A DNA stretch of 64,000 nucleotides from JAHZKS01 sp047404135 (GTDB taxonomy: Bacteria; Pseudomonadota; Alphaproteobacteria; Rickettsiales; JABSSG01), in NCBI GenBank assembly GCA_047404135.1, contig JBDOIT010000002.1, positions 248,001-312,000 of the forward strand, read 5' to 3'. Within the stretch, counting starts at the first letter, position 1. Each line of letters begins with the position of its first letter. Below the pieces are notes generated by a model that made no database searches, was not told the DNA's origin, and was given only the letters and a program-made list of their open reading frames with translations. Position numbers and translations under genes: made by a program. This document shows positions 44,415 through 52,682 of this stretch, in pieces.

Positions 44415-45821
44415 ATGTCATCTTTTTGGAATATAACAAGACCCACAAATCTACTTATTTTAATAAATAGATCTAATATTATATTATATGAAACAAAAGG
44501 CCCGGTACCAACTGCAAAACTCACTGTACCGCTAGGTATAGACTATAGTGCACTTCAGCAATTCTTAAAAGTTTTCAAAGACCCTGTAATCAAGATTATA
44601 ATAGACCAAACTAGCGCCACAAGAACAAAATTCTCTATCCCCGATGTAGGAAAAGTAAAGATAGAAAAAAAGATAAAATATTTTATAAACAAAGATAACC
44701 CAGATATCTCAACATCTCTAACTGCCAGGGAACCGCGATCTGTAGATAAAAACTGGGAGTTTATTGTCGCCAAACATAATCTAGACCAGAATACAAAATC
44801 AGCTATATCCACATTACTAGAAAGCGATTCAGAGGTTCAAGGAATATATTTATCTTTCTCCTCAAACATAACCTTATGCCAACACATTTCAAAAATCATC
44901 TCAAAGAAATATAAGATCGCTAAAGGGCAAGAATTATTTATATATATGCAAGATTCAAACGATCATATTTATGAGTTTAAAATGATAGAACATAAGGTTG
45001 TAGGGGTAAAATCTCAAGCACTCAAAAAAGAAAGAATAGCAAAATATGTAAATAAGAAGATTGCTGCGCATCACAAAGAATCTATCACTAAGAAAAGAAA
45101 TATTTCTTCCATAGTCTTACTACCAGAACAAATACGAACCCAAATTCATACACATGTAAATCAATTCTTTATATCGCCTTTAGACCTTTATAAAAAATAC
45201 ACCAAGAATACTATTTCAACACAATATACATATACAGCTCTGCTATGTCATTTTAACTTTCTAAAAAATAACCCTCAACCTTTGTACATAAAACAAATTA
45301 GGAAACTTAAGAATTTATATATATCAAACAAGAGCATGAAGTTGCTATTTAGAGCATCTTATGCGCTATTAGTTTACTCGATGGTTACTATGGCTCTGCA
45401 CTACCAAGACACCCAGAAAGACATACCTCTTCAGGAAAACACCTTAAATCTTTTGCAGAAAAGCTACAATCACAGCCTCCAAGAGAACCTGGTAAAGAGC
45501 AAGCTCTTAAGAGGCAATACAAATGCGCAAGCGCTCTACCACTTGATACGCTTTAATAGCTACTCTACTAGAATCCTAGATATCATTGAAAAATCAAACA
45601 CAGAGAATCTACCTATACAACAATTCAGGTATTTTTCTCCTATAGAATCATCAAATAAGAATATAATAGAGCTTGAGCTCGACCAGAAAAGAGTGGAATC
45701 AATCAAAGCCTTTGTAAACAACATGAAGAACAATCTGCCTGAACGTGAAATCATCTCATTCCTGCGAAACTCAGGAGAACCTACTATTGTCATACAAATA
45801 TTACTAAACAATGAATTATGA
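44415..45821 (+). CDS. Unknown membrane protein with GspL / PilM-PilN-like layout
   Basis: I do not recognise a named family with certainty. The 468-residue protein has a large cytoplasmic part (1-305) without a signal, one membrane segment at about 310-328 (LLFRASYALLVYSMVTMAL), and a periplasmic part of about 135 residues. The cytoplasmic stretch from KIIIDQTSATRTKFSI through REPRSVDKNWEFIVAK to VQGIYLSFSS resembles actin-like proteins linked to type IV pilus and type II secretion platforms. The next gene overlaps by 4 bp (ATGA) and has the shape of PilO/GspM. A fused PilM-PilN-type or GspL-type role is inferred. Confidence 0.6.
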   Translation: MSSFWNITRPTNLLILINRSNIILYETKGPVPTAKLTVPLGIDYSALQQFLKVFKDPVIKIIIDQTSATRTKFSIPDVGKVKIEKKIKYFINKDNPDISTSLTAREPRSVDKNWEFIVAKHNLDQNTKSAISTLLESDSEVQGIYLSFSSNITLCQHISKIISKKYKIAKGQELFIYMQDSNDHIYEFKMIEHKVVGVKSQALKKERIAKYVNKKIAAHHKESITKKRNISSIVLLPEQIRTQIHTHVNQFFISPLDLYKKYTKNTISTQYTYTALLCHFNFLKNNPQPLYIKQIRKLKNLYISNKSMKLLFRASYALLVYSMVTMALHYQDTQKDIPLQENTLNLLQKSYNHSLQENLVKSKLLRGNTNAQALYHLIRFNSYSTRILDIIEKSNTENLPIQQFRYFSPIESSNKNIIELELDQKRVESIKAFVNNMKNNLPEREIISFLRNSGEPTIVIQILLNNEL

Positions 45822-46522
45822 TAAAACTGCATACAAACGCAAAATTACTACCTAGCAAGAGTGTAGCTTATAATAGTTACAAAAAAACATTTGTCAGAAG
45901 CCTTTCTGTGCATCTTTTTATAATTTCCGTACTAATCACCACTGCTCTTGTAGTAAAGAATTATTATGACTCCGTAATAAACACACAATCTAATATTCAA
46001 CACACTTATAATGAAGTCCTATCTAAGCATATAAAAACCATCAAAGACAATAGCTCTATAGACAAAGCATTAAGCGACTTTTCTGTGATAAAAGTTGCAG
46101 ACCAAAGACCTACACGCACATCTTTAGTATCGGAATTTTCGGAAATGCTTTCTTATATTTCTTACTATTATGGAGTATCGAATAAAATTGATGTAAAAAT
46201 TTCTGTCCCCCTTAACATAACTCCAAATATAGCCCGACTTAAAGTATCCTTATCTTTCAATTCTTCCGGAGACTCTCAAACTGTTCCAATAGTAGATTCT
46301 ATCCTAATGAATACAAAAGGGTTCATGTTTGTAGAAAATATTGACATAAAGAAAACAAAAAATACAGCAACAAGTAGCATTGATCTATATTGGTACACTT
46401 CTACAAAAATCAAAGTATCTGCAAAAGACGGGACGCGCTTCTATATTGCACCAAAAAAATACCCACACACTATAGAAGACAAATATCGCATCTCTCTGTG
46501 GAATGGTGAAATGATCCCCTAG
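45818..46522 (+). CDS. Unknown bitopic membrane protein, PilO/GspM-like partner
   Basis: This 234-residue protein has a short cytoplasmic N terminus, one membrane helix at about 30-47 (SVHLFIISVLITTALVV), a helical linker, and a periplasmic domain with alternating beta strands (NKIDVKISVPLNI, ARLKVSLSFNSS, SSIDLYWYTSTKIK). That is the plan of PilO/PilN or GspM, though no diagnostic motif is visible. Its ATG overlaps the TGA of the upstream gene (ATGA at 45818-45821), a sign of coupled translation and probably of a complex. It converges on the nucleotide translocase gene with a 5-bp gap. Confidence 0.6.
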   Translation: MIKLHTNAKLLPSKSVAYNSYKKTFVRSLSVHLFIISVLITTALVVKNYYDSVINTQSNIQHTYNEVLSKHIKTIKDNSSIDKALSDFSVIKVADQRPTRTSLVSEFSEMLSYISYYYGVSNKIDVKISVPLNITPNIARLKVSLSFNSSGDSQTVPIVDSILMNTKGFMFVENIDIKKTKNTATSSIDLYWYTSTKIKVSAKDGTRFYIAPKKYPHTIEDKYRISLWNGEMIP

Positions 46523-46527
46523 CATGT

Positions 46528-47928
46528 CTACGAGGTTTTCTCTTGATACATAACTCCCAATTTTCTAACACTCACTACCCACGCCAAAGAAACTGTCAAA
46601 AAGATCAAGACTAAATAGCTTAAGAATGCTTTGTGGCCTGCATCTGGGAAAATGATTAAGAATAGTGGAGGAACAAAACCCGCCAAAGATTTACCCAAAA
46701 ATATCACTATGACCCTACCTTGAGATCTAATAGGCTCTTTCTCAGGAATAAAGGACATCTCCTTTGTCACATTAAACAAAGAATTCTTCAGAATCTTTGA
46801 AACTCCAAAGCTAATCGCCCCAAGAGGGAAAACTACCGCCCCAACACCCGAAGTGTCAATGCTAGCAGTAGACTCAGCTAGATTAGAAACAAGAAAACTC
46901 AAACCAGCAATCATCATAACTACAGGGGTGATCATAGCAGCCACAAGCCAATTAAATTTCTTGAGTATAAAGATAGATATTAATAGAAACACCAAGGTTA
47001 GAATTGAAACCCAATGGTTGGTATTAGTAATAAAAGAGATGTAGGACTTTACATCCGCGTAGGAACTCCTAGCTTTATAACTCCATGCCATCTCTAGAAT
47101 AGAATCAGCTATACTACAGCATAATATTATTACAAATATAGTTCTAAGATATTTAGATGAAAACACCATCCGCAAGCTCTTCATAATTCCATAATGAGGC
47201 TCTGTTGCAGAAACGTTGAGTAACTTGTCATTCTCTGCAACAACATTGCTCAGCATGTAGAAACACGATATAATGAGTGCTGTAAAGGCTATTACCGCAA
47301 ACAATATCACGGAAACTGCTCCATCTAGTGCTTGCCCGAATAAAGAAAAATTACCCAAATTTCTCTCAAGAACTTTCTGAACTATAAACCAACCGAGAAC
47401 ACTCCCAGAGTAGCTCATCAATATATAAATAGGGTAAGAAGTTTTTGCTTGATCTGTTGAAGTTGTGCTGTTAGCAAACTGCCAAAATAAGAATACTATA
47501 ATTGCTGTAAGCCATAACTCTGCGATCACATAAAAAGATACTACTGCCCAGTTTTTTAATAAAATTTTATAGAGCGTAATATCCCCTTGTATCGCCATAT
47601 CTGCAGCAGAATGATACGGATACAGCAACAGAGCAAAAAGCACAAAAAACCCAAGGAAAGAAGCCAAAATACATAAGAACAATTTATTAAAACTTAACTT
47701 GCCCGAAAAAAACAAATAAATGATAATAAATATCAATCCACATGGCATGGCAACATAAAATTTCACAGCGTTTATAATCTCTGTACCCATACTTTTTATA
47801 AGCACCATGTCTTTCGATGCACTTAGAATAGAGTAACTAGAAAACATGCATAGTATCATTATACTCATATAAAAAAGCTTGTTTCTCTGCTCTTTTATAG
47901 AGGAGATAGTGTCAGCCAAAATATTCAT
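46528..47928 (-). CDS. Nucleotide translocase of the ATP/ADP carrier (Tlc/NTT) family
   Basis: These carriers let intracellular bacteria swap ADP for host ATP, or import other nucleotides or NAD. The 466-residue protein has about 11-12 hydrophobic helices. Family features include ILSASKDMVLIKSMGTEIINAVKFYVAMP near the N terminus, FYVIAELWLTAIIVFLFWQFAN, and a late segment with LGAISFGVSKILKNSLFNVTKEM and YIP-like FIPEKEPIRSQGR. ATG 47928 is preferred over GTG 47934, since AGGG lies just upstream. Which paralogue and substrate it represents cannot be told from sequence alone. Confidence 0.93.
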   Translation of the reverse strand: MNILADTISSIKEQRNKLFYMSIMILCMFSSYSILSASKDMVLIKSMGTEIINAVKFYVAMPCGLIFIIIYLFFSGKLSFNKLFLCILASFLGFFVLFALLLYPYHSAADMAIQGDITLYKILLKNWAVVSFYVIAELWLTAIIVFLFWQFANSTTSTDQAKTSYPIYILMSYSGSVLGWFIVQKVLERNLGNFSLFGQALDGAVSVILFAVIAFTALIISCFYMLSNVVAENDKLLNVSATEPHYGIMKSLRMVFSSKYLRTIFVIILCCSIADSILEMAWSYKARSSYADVKSYISFITNTNHWVSILTLVFLLISIFILKKFNWLVAAMITPVVMMIAGLSFLVSNLAESTASIDTSGVGAVVFPLGAISFGVSKILKNSLFNVTKEMSFIPEKEPIRSQGRVIVIFLGKSLAGFVPPLFLIIFPDAGHKAFLSYLVLIFLTVSLAWVVSVRKLGVMYQEKTS

Positions 47929-47993
47929 AATCACCCTTTTATTTTTGATTTCAGAATCAGAAGTCTATAATCCAATTCCAACAGTGTCAATGG

Positions 47994-49004
47994 TCAGCCC
48001 AAAGGCCAACGAGACTTGGGCTTAAAGTTTAAATTGTCTTTACGGCCAAGTTTATATTTTTCTATCCCTGCCCAGGCAATCATCGCAGCGTTGTCACCAC
48101 ATAAATTGATTGGCGGCGCATGGAAAGTAAACCCATGCTCAGAACAGACAGGTTCCACTTTACTGCGAATTGATTGATTTGCAGCTACACCTCCCGATAA
48201 AACAAAAAATTTCTCTGACCCATATTTATTCAAAAATTCCTGAATTGCATACTTTGTTTTTACTGCCAACACATCCGCGACAGCCTCTTGAAAAGAAGCC
48301 GCAATGTCATAAGTTAATGTCTTATCTATCTCTGATTTTTCTAACTCTCTTCTAACTGCTGTTTTCAATCCAGAAAATGACAGAGAGCAGTTCTTCTGAT
48401 TTGTAAGTGGCCTTGGAAATTTGAATCTTTTTGGGTTGCCAGATTTTGCATATTTCTCTATCTGTGGCCCACCCGGATATCCAAGCCCTAGCAGCTTTGC
48501 AGTTTTATCAAAAGCCTCCCCTACAGCATCATCCAATGTTGTACCCAGTATCTCATATTCACCAACATTCTTCACTGCAAGGAATTGTGTGTGCCCACCA
48601 GAAACCAAAAGCAATAAAAAGGGAAACTCAACCTCATCAGTAAGTCTTGCTGTAAGCGCATGTCCTTCTAAGTGATTCACCTCCAGTATTGGCTTATCCA
48701 AAGATGCAGCCATAGCTTTTGCATACATCACACCAACAATAACCCCTCCAATTAAACCAGGCCCGGAAGTCACCGCAATCGCATCTATATCATCTAATTT
48801 TACTCCAGACTCTTCTAGCGCAAGATCCACTAATTTATCTAACGCACGCATATGAGATCGTGAGGCAACCTCAGGCACAACACCTCCATATTTATTATGC
48901 TCTAGTTGGGATGCTACCTGATTCGATAATATCCTCTTGTCTTCAGATACTATCGCAACCGCAGTTTCATCACAGCTTGTTTCTATTCCTAAAATTTTTA
49001 GCAT
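47994..49004 (-). CDS. tsaD: tRNA N6-adenosine threonylcarbamoyltransferase TsaD
   Basis: TsaD performs the last step of t6A37 formation on tRNAs that read ANN codons, working with TsaB, TsaC and TsaE. ILGIETSCDETAVAIV is the conserved N terminus. HNKYGGVVPEVASRSHM and NHLEGHALTARL carry the metal His residues. LLLVSGGHTQFLAV and FVLSGGVAANQSIRSKV are ASKHA ATP-site motifs. The length of 336 is typical. It follows ruvB by 17 bp. Confidence 0.97.
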   Translation of the reverse strand: MLKILGIETSCDETAVAIVSEDKRILSNQVASQLEHNKYGGVVPEVASRSHMRALDKLVDLALEESGVKLDDIDAIAVTSGPGLIGGVIVGVMYAKAMAASLDKPILEVNHLEGHALTARLTDEVEFPFLLLLVSGGHTQFLAVKNVGEYEILGTTLDDAVGEAFDKTAKLLGLGYPGGPQIEKYAKSGNPKRFKFPRPLTNQKNCSLSFSGLKTAVRRELEKSEIDKTLTYDIAASFQEAVADVLAVKTKYAIQEFLNKYGSEKFFVLSGGVAANQSIRSKVEPVCSEHGFTFHAPPINLCGDNAAMIAWAGIEKYKLGRKDNLNFKPKSRWPLG

Positions 49005-49021
49005 ACTTTTTATTGCGGAAA

Positions 49022-50017
49022 CTAGTTAGCAGAATCTTTCAAATGTCTAAGAGCGAATTCTGTAAGAACCCTTCCTCTCGATGTACGCTGCAATAAACCC
49101 TGCTGAATCAAATAAGGCTCTATGGTTTCTTCGATAGAATCTCTATGCTCAGATAAACCCGCAGAGATTGTTTCCACACCAACAGGGCCACCATTGTATT
49201 TCTCAGCAATAAACTCTAAATATCTGTAGTCATTGCCATCAAGACCATACTGATCGATATCCAGTTTTGCAAGTGCATTACGTGCAGTTTCGCTTGTTAT
49301 AACAGACTGTTTCTCACATTGAGCAAAATCAATCACTCTTTTTAAAAGACGCAAACCAACCCTCGGAGTACCCCTAGATCTCTTCGAAACCTCTTGCGCA
49401 CCTTCTTGATCTATCTCAATATCAAACTTCTTAGCCCCGGAAGCCAAAATCTGCTTCAACTGATCCACATTATAAAAATTTAATCTCAAAGGAATGCCAA
49501 ATCTCTCTCTCAAAGGTTTTGTGAGCAGTCCTATTCTTGTAGTAGCTCCAATCAAAGTGAATTTGGACAAATCTATACTTACACTTCTTGCTGAAGGACC
49601 TTCGCCAATAACAAGATCAAGTTTATAATCCTCCATTGCAGAATAAAGAACCTCTTCCACAGCAGCATTCAAACGGTGTATCTCATCGATGAACAAAACA
49701 TCGCCTTCCTGCAAATTTGTCATGATAGATGCAAGGTCAGCTGCCTTTGATAACAAAGGCCCAGAAGTCGATCTAAAATTCACAGACATTTCTTTTGCTA
49801 TGATCTGCGCTAAGGAAGTTTTTCCAAGCCCTGGAGGGCCATAAAGCAACACATGATCTAAAGCACTTTTACGATTTACCGCAGCTTTGATAAAAACATT
49901 GAGGTTTTCTTTCAGCTGGTCCTGACCTATGAAATCTTTTAAAGATATCGGCCTTAAACCTCTCTCTATTAATTCCTCGTACTCAGATATCTCAGTGTTG
50001 CTTATATCTTTCTCCAT
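49022..50017 (-). CDS. ruvB: Holliday junction helicase RuvB
   Basis: RuvB is the AAA+ motor of branch migration. Walker A is LLYGPPGLGKTSLAQI, Walker B VLFIDEIHRLN, and sensor regions LIGATTRIGLLTKPLRERFG are intact. The N-terminal RPISLKDFIGQDQLKENL and the C-terminal winged helix ending with RGRVLT are standard. The length is 331. It lies 5 bp after ruvA, forming the usual ruvAB pair, with tsaD following. Confidence 0.98.
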   Translation of the reverse strand: MEKDISNTEISEYEELIERGLRPISLKDFIGQDQLKENLNVFIKAAVNRKSALDHVLLYGPPGLGKTSLAQIIAKEMSVNFRSTSGPLLSKAADLASIMTNLQEGDVLFIDEIHRLNAAVEEVLYSAMEDYKLDLVIGEGPSARSVSIDLSKFTLIGATTRIGLLTKPLRERFGIPLRLNFYNVDQLKQILASGAKKFDIEIDQEGAQEVSKRSRGTPRVGLRLLKRVIDFAQCEKQSVITSETARNALAKLDIDQYGLDGNDYRYLEFIAEKYNGGPVGVETISAGLSEHRDSIEETIEPYLIQQGLLQRTSRGRVLTEFALRHLKDSAN

Positions 50018-50022
50018 CTCCT

Positions 50023-50622
50023 CTATTTCGCCATCGCATTAAGCGATTGTTTAATTAAATTATTCAAATCTATACCCGCTCGCTCCTGTAAAATATCAGT
50101 CACAACCGCATATGCTTCTGTTTTATTGATCCCTAAGTTTGCCAAAGCTGAAACCGCATCATTTTTTAGACACCCTACTCCTCTCACAAGGTTACTTACT
50201 GATTTATCGCTCACATCTGACGCATCATTCTTCACATCTTTAAGCTCAGTAAAAATTCTGCTAACCAATTTTGGGCCAACTCCACTAATGCTTGAGAATA
50301 CAGCATCGTCTTTCAAGTGTATAGCATTGTACACCTGGCTTGGATCTACAGAGCCTAAGATCAGCAAACCCATTTTTGGGCCAACTCCTTTGACTGTGAT
50401 TAATTTCAGAAAACATGATTTTTCATACTGGCTCATAAAGCCATATAAAGTAATTTGATCTTCACGCACATAGGTCTCAATAAAGAACTCAGACTTTTCA
50501 CCAACTACTAACTTTGCAAGAGATTTATGAGAGCAACACACAACATACCCCACACCAGACACATCAATAATTGCCCTGCTTTGTTCTACAGAATCAACAA
50601 TACCCTTAATCTTTCCAATCAT
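50023..50622 (-). CDS. ruvA: Holliday junction-binding protein RuvA
   Basis: RuvA recognises the four-way junction and recruits RuvB. MIGKIKGIVDSVEQSRAIIDVSGVGY is the N-terminal OB fold. Two helix-hairpin-helix motifs follow in ITVKGVGPKMGLLILG and SISGVGPKLVSRIFTEL, and domain III (AVSALANLGINKTEAYAVV) contacts RuvB. The length is 199. ruvC is not in this window. An inverted repeat lies just before its start codon. Confidence 0.97.
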   Translation of the reverse strand: MIGKIKGIVDSVEQSRAIIDVSGVGYVVCCSHKSLAKLVVGEKSEFFIETYVREDQITLYGFMSQYEKSCFLKLITVKGVGPKMGLLILGSVDPSQVYNAIHLKDDAVFSSISGVGPKLVSRIFTELKDVKNDASDVSDKSVSNLVRGVGCLKNDAVSALANLGINKTEAYAVVTDILQERAGIDLNNLIKQSLNAMAK

Positions 50623-50627
50623 ACAAC

Positions 50628-50660
50628 TAATGTTATGTCCACATGCCTATAATAACATTA
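50628..50660 (-). promoter_or_regulatory. Inverted repeat at the ruvA promoter
   Basis: TAATGTTAT (50628-50636) and ATAACATTA (50652-50660) are a perfect 9-bp inverted repeat with a 15-base spacer, starting 6 bases upstream of ruvA. A -10-like TATTAT lies within the region on the minus strand. It may be an operator. It does not match the alphaproteobacterial LexA consensus. Confidence 0.4.
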
Positions 50661-50703
50661 CTACAAAAAAATAACTATTCTTATTTGGGTTTTTACTAAA
50701 AGA

Positions 50704-50781
50704 TGGGGCGGATGACCGGGATCGAACCGGCGACCCCCAAAACCACAATCTGGTGCTCTAACCAACTGAGCTACATCCGCC
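50704..50781 (-). tRNA. tRNA-His (anticodon GTG)
   Basis: On the minus strand a full cloverleaf folds: acceptor GCGGATG/CATCCGC, D arm GCTC-AGTTGGTTA-GAGC, anticodon stem CCAGA/TTTGG with loop TTGTGGT (anticodon GTG), and T arm GCCGG-TTCGATC-CCGGT. The histidine-specific extra G at position -1 (opposite 50781) can pair with discriminator C73 (opposite 50707), and CCA is encoded (opposite 50704-50706). Confidence 0.97.
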
Positions 50782-50801
50782 ATCACTAGGGTGATCATGA
50801 C

Positions 50802-50830
50802 AAAATAATCTAAAGATACTAGTTAGTCAA
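50802..50830 (-). promoter_or_regulatory. Promoter of tRNA-His
   Basis: On the minus strand TTGACT (50825-50830) and TATTTT (50802-50807) are exactly 17 bp apart. Transcription would start about 14 bases before the tRNA 5' end. This is one of the best -35 boxes in the window. Confidence 0.7.
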
Positions 50831-50853
50831 GATAGCAAGGTCAAAAACTATAA

Positions 50854-51126
50854 TTAAGCATAGAAATCCACATCATCAAGGTTGGACTTACCGAGTATTA
50901 CATACGCTGCACCCGCATCGGAATCGGAATCATCATGCTGGTAAGATCCTAGAATGAGATCCGCAACTCCATCTCCATTAACATCTCCAACAGCCTCAAA
51001 AATTACTACCTCCAGATACTCAAAAACTCCAATCGCCTATATTATTTTTTTCAGCATGATCATCAGCAAGCGACTAAAATGCAAATGTGAGCATTGCCAG
51101 CGCTAGAATGCTTTTTTACAGCGCAT
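50854..51126 (-). pseudogene. Decayed secreted FG-GAP (integrin alpha-type) repeat protein
   Basis: In the 568 bp between tRNA-His and the M23 gene, the minus strand encodes pieces of one protein in shifted frames. ATG 51126 starts a signal-like MRCKKAF, continued after a frameshift by ALAMLTFAF. DDHAEKNNIGDWSF follows in another frame. The last piece has GDVNGDGVADLILGSYQ (a calcium-loop D-x-N-x-D-G-x-x-D of FG-GAP beta-propeller blades), then DSDAGAAYVILGKSN, ending at TAA 50854-50856. Only about one blade remains, so the gene is broken and heavily shortened. The remaining 51127-51349 shows no gene beyond possible promoter sequence. Confidence 0.65.
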
Positions 51127-51349
51127 CCTTCCTGAATAACATTAAATCAAGTGACTGATAATAAGTTTATCGTCTGGTCATACGCTGTATATACACGAAT
51201 CCTCCCCCCTATTTATCCGTAGATCTAGTAAATAGTAGTGACTATATGCGCGAGTGTCTTGCCTTAAATAATAATTAACTTATCTATGAAATAATGGACA
51301 ATCATAGAAGTTATACTATATTTACTCCTTACCTTAAGATAACAGTTGA

Positions 51350-52648
51350 ATGGTAAAGAAGAGATCTAAAGAAGAATTATTCGCTGATAGATATACAGGG
51401 GTGTATGTATATTACTTAGCCCTGTTTTTTATTGTAGGAATAGCGTTTGGAGGAGCTTTTCTATATCAGCGCGTATTCCAGACAGAAGACATATACATAC
51501 ATCCTTCTAAAAAATTCTTTATTGAAGAGATCAAAATACAGAAAGGAGATAATATATATCAGATCCTTTCACCTTTTGAGATTTCTGACCGAGAAATTCA
51601 TACAATGATCAAAGTTGTTAAGTCAAAAATCAATTTAGCTAAGATTAAGATAGGCCAACTATTGTGGATTAGATATTCTGAGAATTTAGAAGCCAGAAAG
51701 ACTCCAATTTCCTTAACTATCCAAGTAAACCAACAAAGAAAAATAAAAATCAACCTTGAAGATCAAACTTACAAAGTTAGTGATGTAAAAGTAGTATTTA
51801 ACCGTAAAATCATTGAAGTTTCTGGTAGAGTAAGCGGTAGTATTATAAATTCCGCGATCCTGGCCGGTGCACCACGTAAAAATGTCATTCAAATGATTAA
51901 TTCCTACAGCAATAAAATCGACTTCCAAAAAGAAATGCGCAAAGGAGATAAATTCTCCATGTTAATCGAAAAATTTACCTCAGAAGAAGGACATAACTCT
52001 TTTTTTGGTAAAACGCTATATTCGTCTATTTCCACCAGATCAAAAGAACTCAAATTATACTTATTCAAACCCAAGAATGGCTCGGAAACATTCCTCGATG
52101 AAAATGCCCGATCTATGAAAACATCTATCCTGAAAAAGCCTGTTGTTGCAAAAAGGATCTCCTCAAAATTTGGTCTAAGAAAACACCCTACCCTTGGAAC
52201 TACAAGAATGCATAGCGGATTAGATCTAGCCGCTCCTGCAGGCACTCCTATCTATGCTGGTGGAGATGGCAGAATTATTAGCATTGGAAGAAAGGGGTCA
52301 TATGGTAAATATATAAAAATTAGACATAATTCAAAGCTCCACACCGCCTACGCTCACATGAAAGCCTTCGCAAAAGGACTAAAGAAAAACTCCCGAGTAA
52401 AACAAGGGCAGGTTATAGGTTATGTTGGCACAACTGGAAGATCAACTGGCCCGCATTTGCATTATGAAGTAATAGTGAATGGCAAATTTGTAGATCCATT
52501 AAAAATAAAATTCACCCCTAACAACCACTTGACTGGGGCACAAAAAAAGGAATTTTTAGCATATAAAGAAATCATAGACCAGAATATTGCGCACGAAAAA
52601 ATGCATGATACCAAACTCGCTAATGATCTAAAGAAATATACCTTTTAA
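51350..52648 (+). CDS. M23-family (LytM/MepM-like) peptidoglycan endopeptidase
   Basis: A 432-residue membrane-anchored wall hydrolase or hydrolase activator. One membrane helix lies at about 18-39, then a long periplasmic region with an OapA/LysM-like part (KIQKGDNIYQILSPF near 62-76) as in MepM. The M23 domain spans about 265-385, with zinc ligands H288 and D292 in MHSGLDLAAPAGTP, H336 in YAHM and H371 in GPHLHYEV, so it should be catalytic. It may cut cross-links to allow wall growth with MreB/MreC, encoded nearby on the other strand. Confidence 0.92.
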   Translation: MVKKRSKEELFADRYTGVYVYYLALFFIVGIAFGGAFLYQRVFQTEDIYIHPSKKFFIEEIKIQKGDNIYQILSPFEISDREIHTMIKVVKSKINLAKIKIGQLLWIRYSENLEARKTPISLTIQVNQQRKIKINLEDQTYKVSDVKVVFNRKIIEVSGRVSGSIINSAILAGAPRKNVIQMINSYSNKIDFQKEMRKGDKFSMLIEKFTSEEGHNSFFGKTLYSSISTRSKELKLYLFKPKNGSETFLDENARSMKTSILKKPVVAKRISSKFGLRKHPTLGTTRMHSGLDLAAPAGTPIYAGGDGRIISIGRKGSYGKYIKIRHNSKLHTAYAHMKAFAKGLKKNSRVKQGQVIGYVGTTGRSTGPHLHYEVIVNGKFVDPLKIKFTPNNHLTGAQKKEFLAYKEIIDQNIAHEKMHDTKLANDLKKYTF

Positions 52649-52682
52649 TTCTTTCTTAAGATTACCTTGAAATAATAGATAT

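Noticed and set aside
50665..50690. AT-only hairpin plus T run downstream of tRNA-His as terminator
   Set aside because: AAATAA/TTATTT pairing is too weak, and in this AT-rich DNA such stems are frequent by chance.
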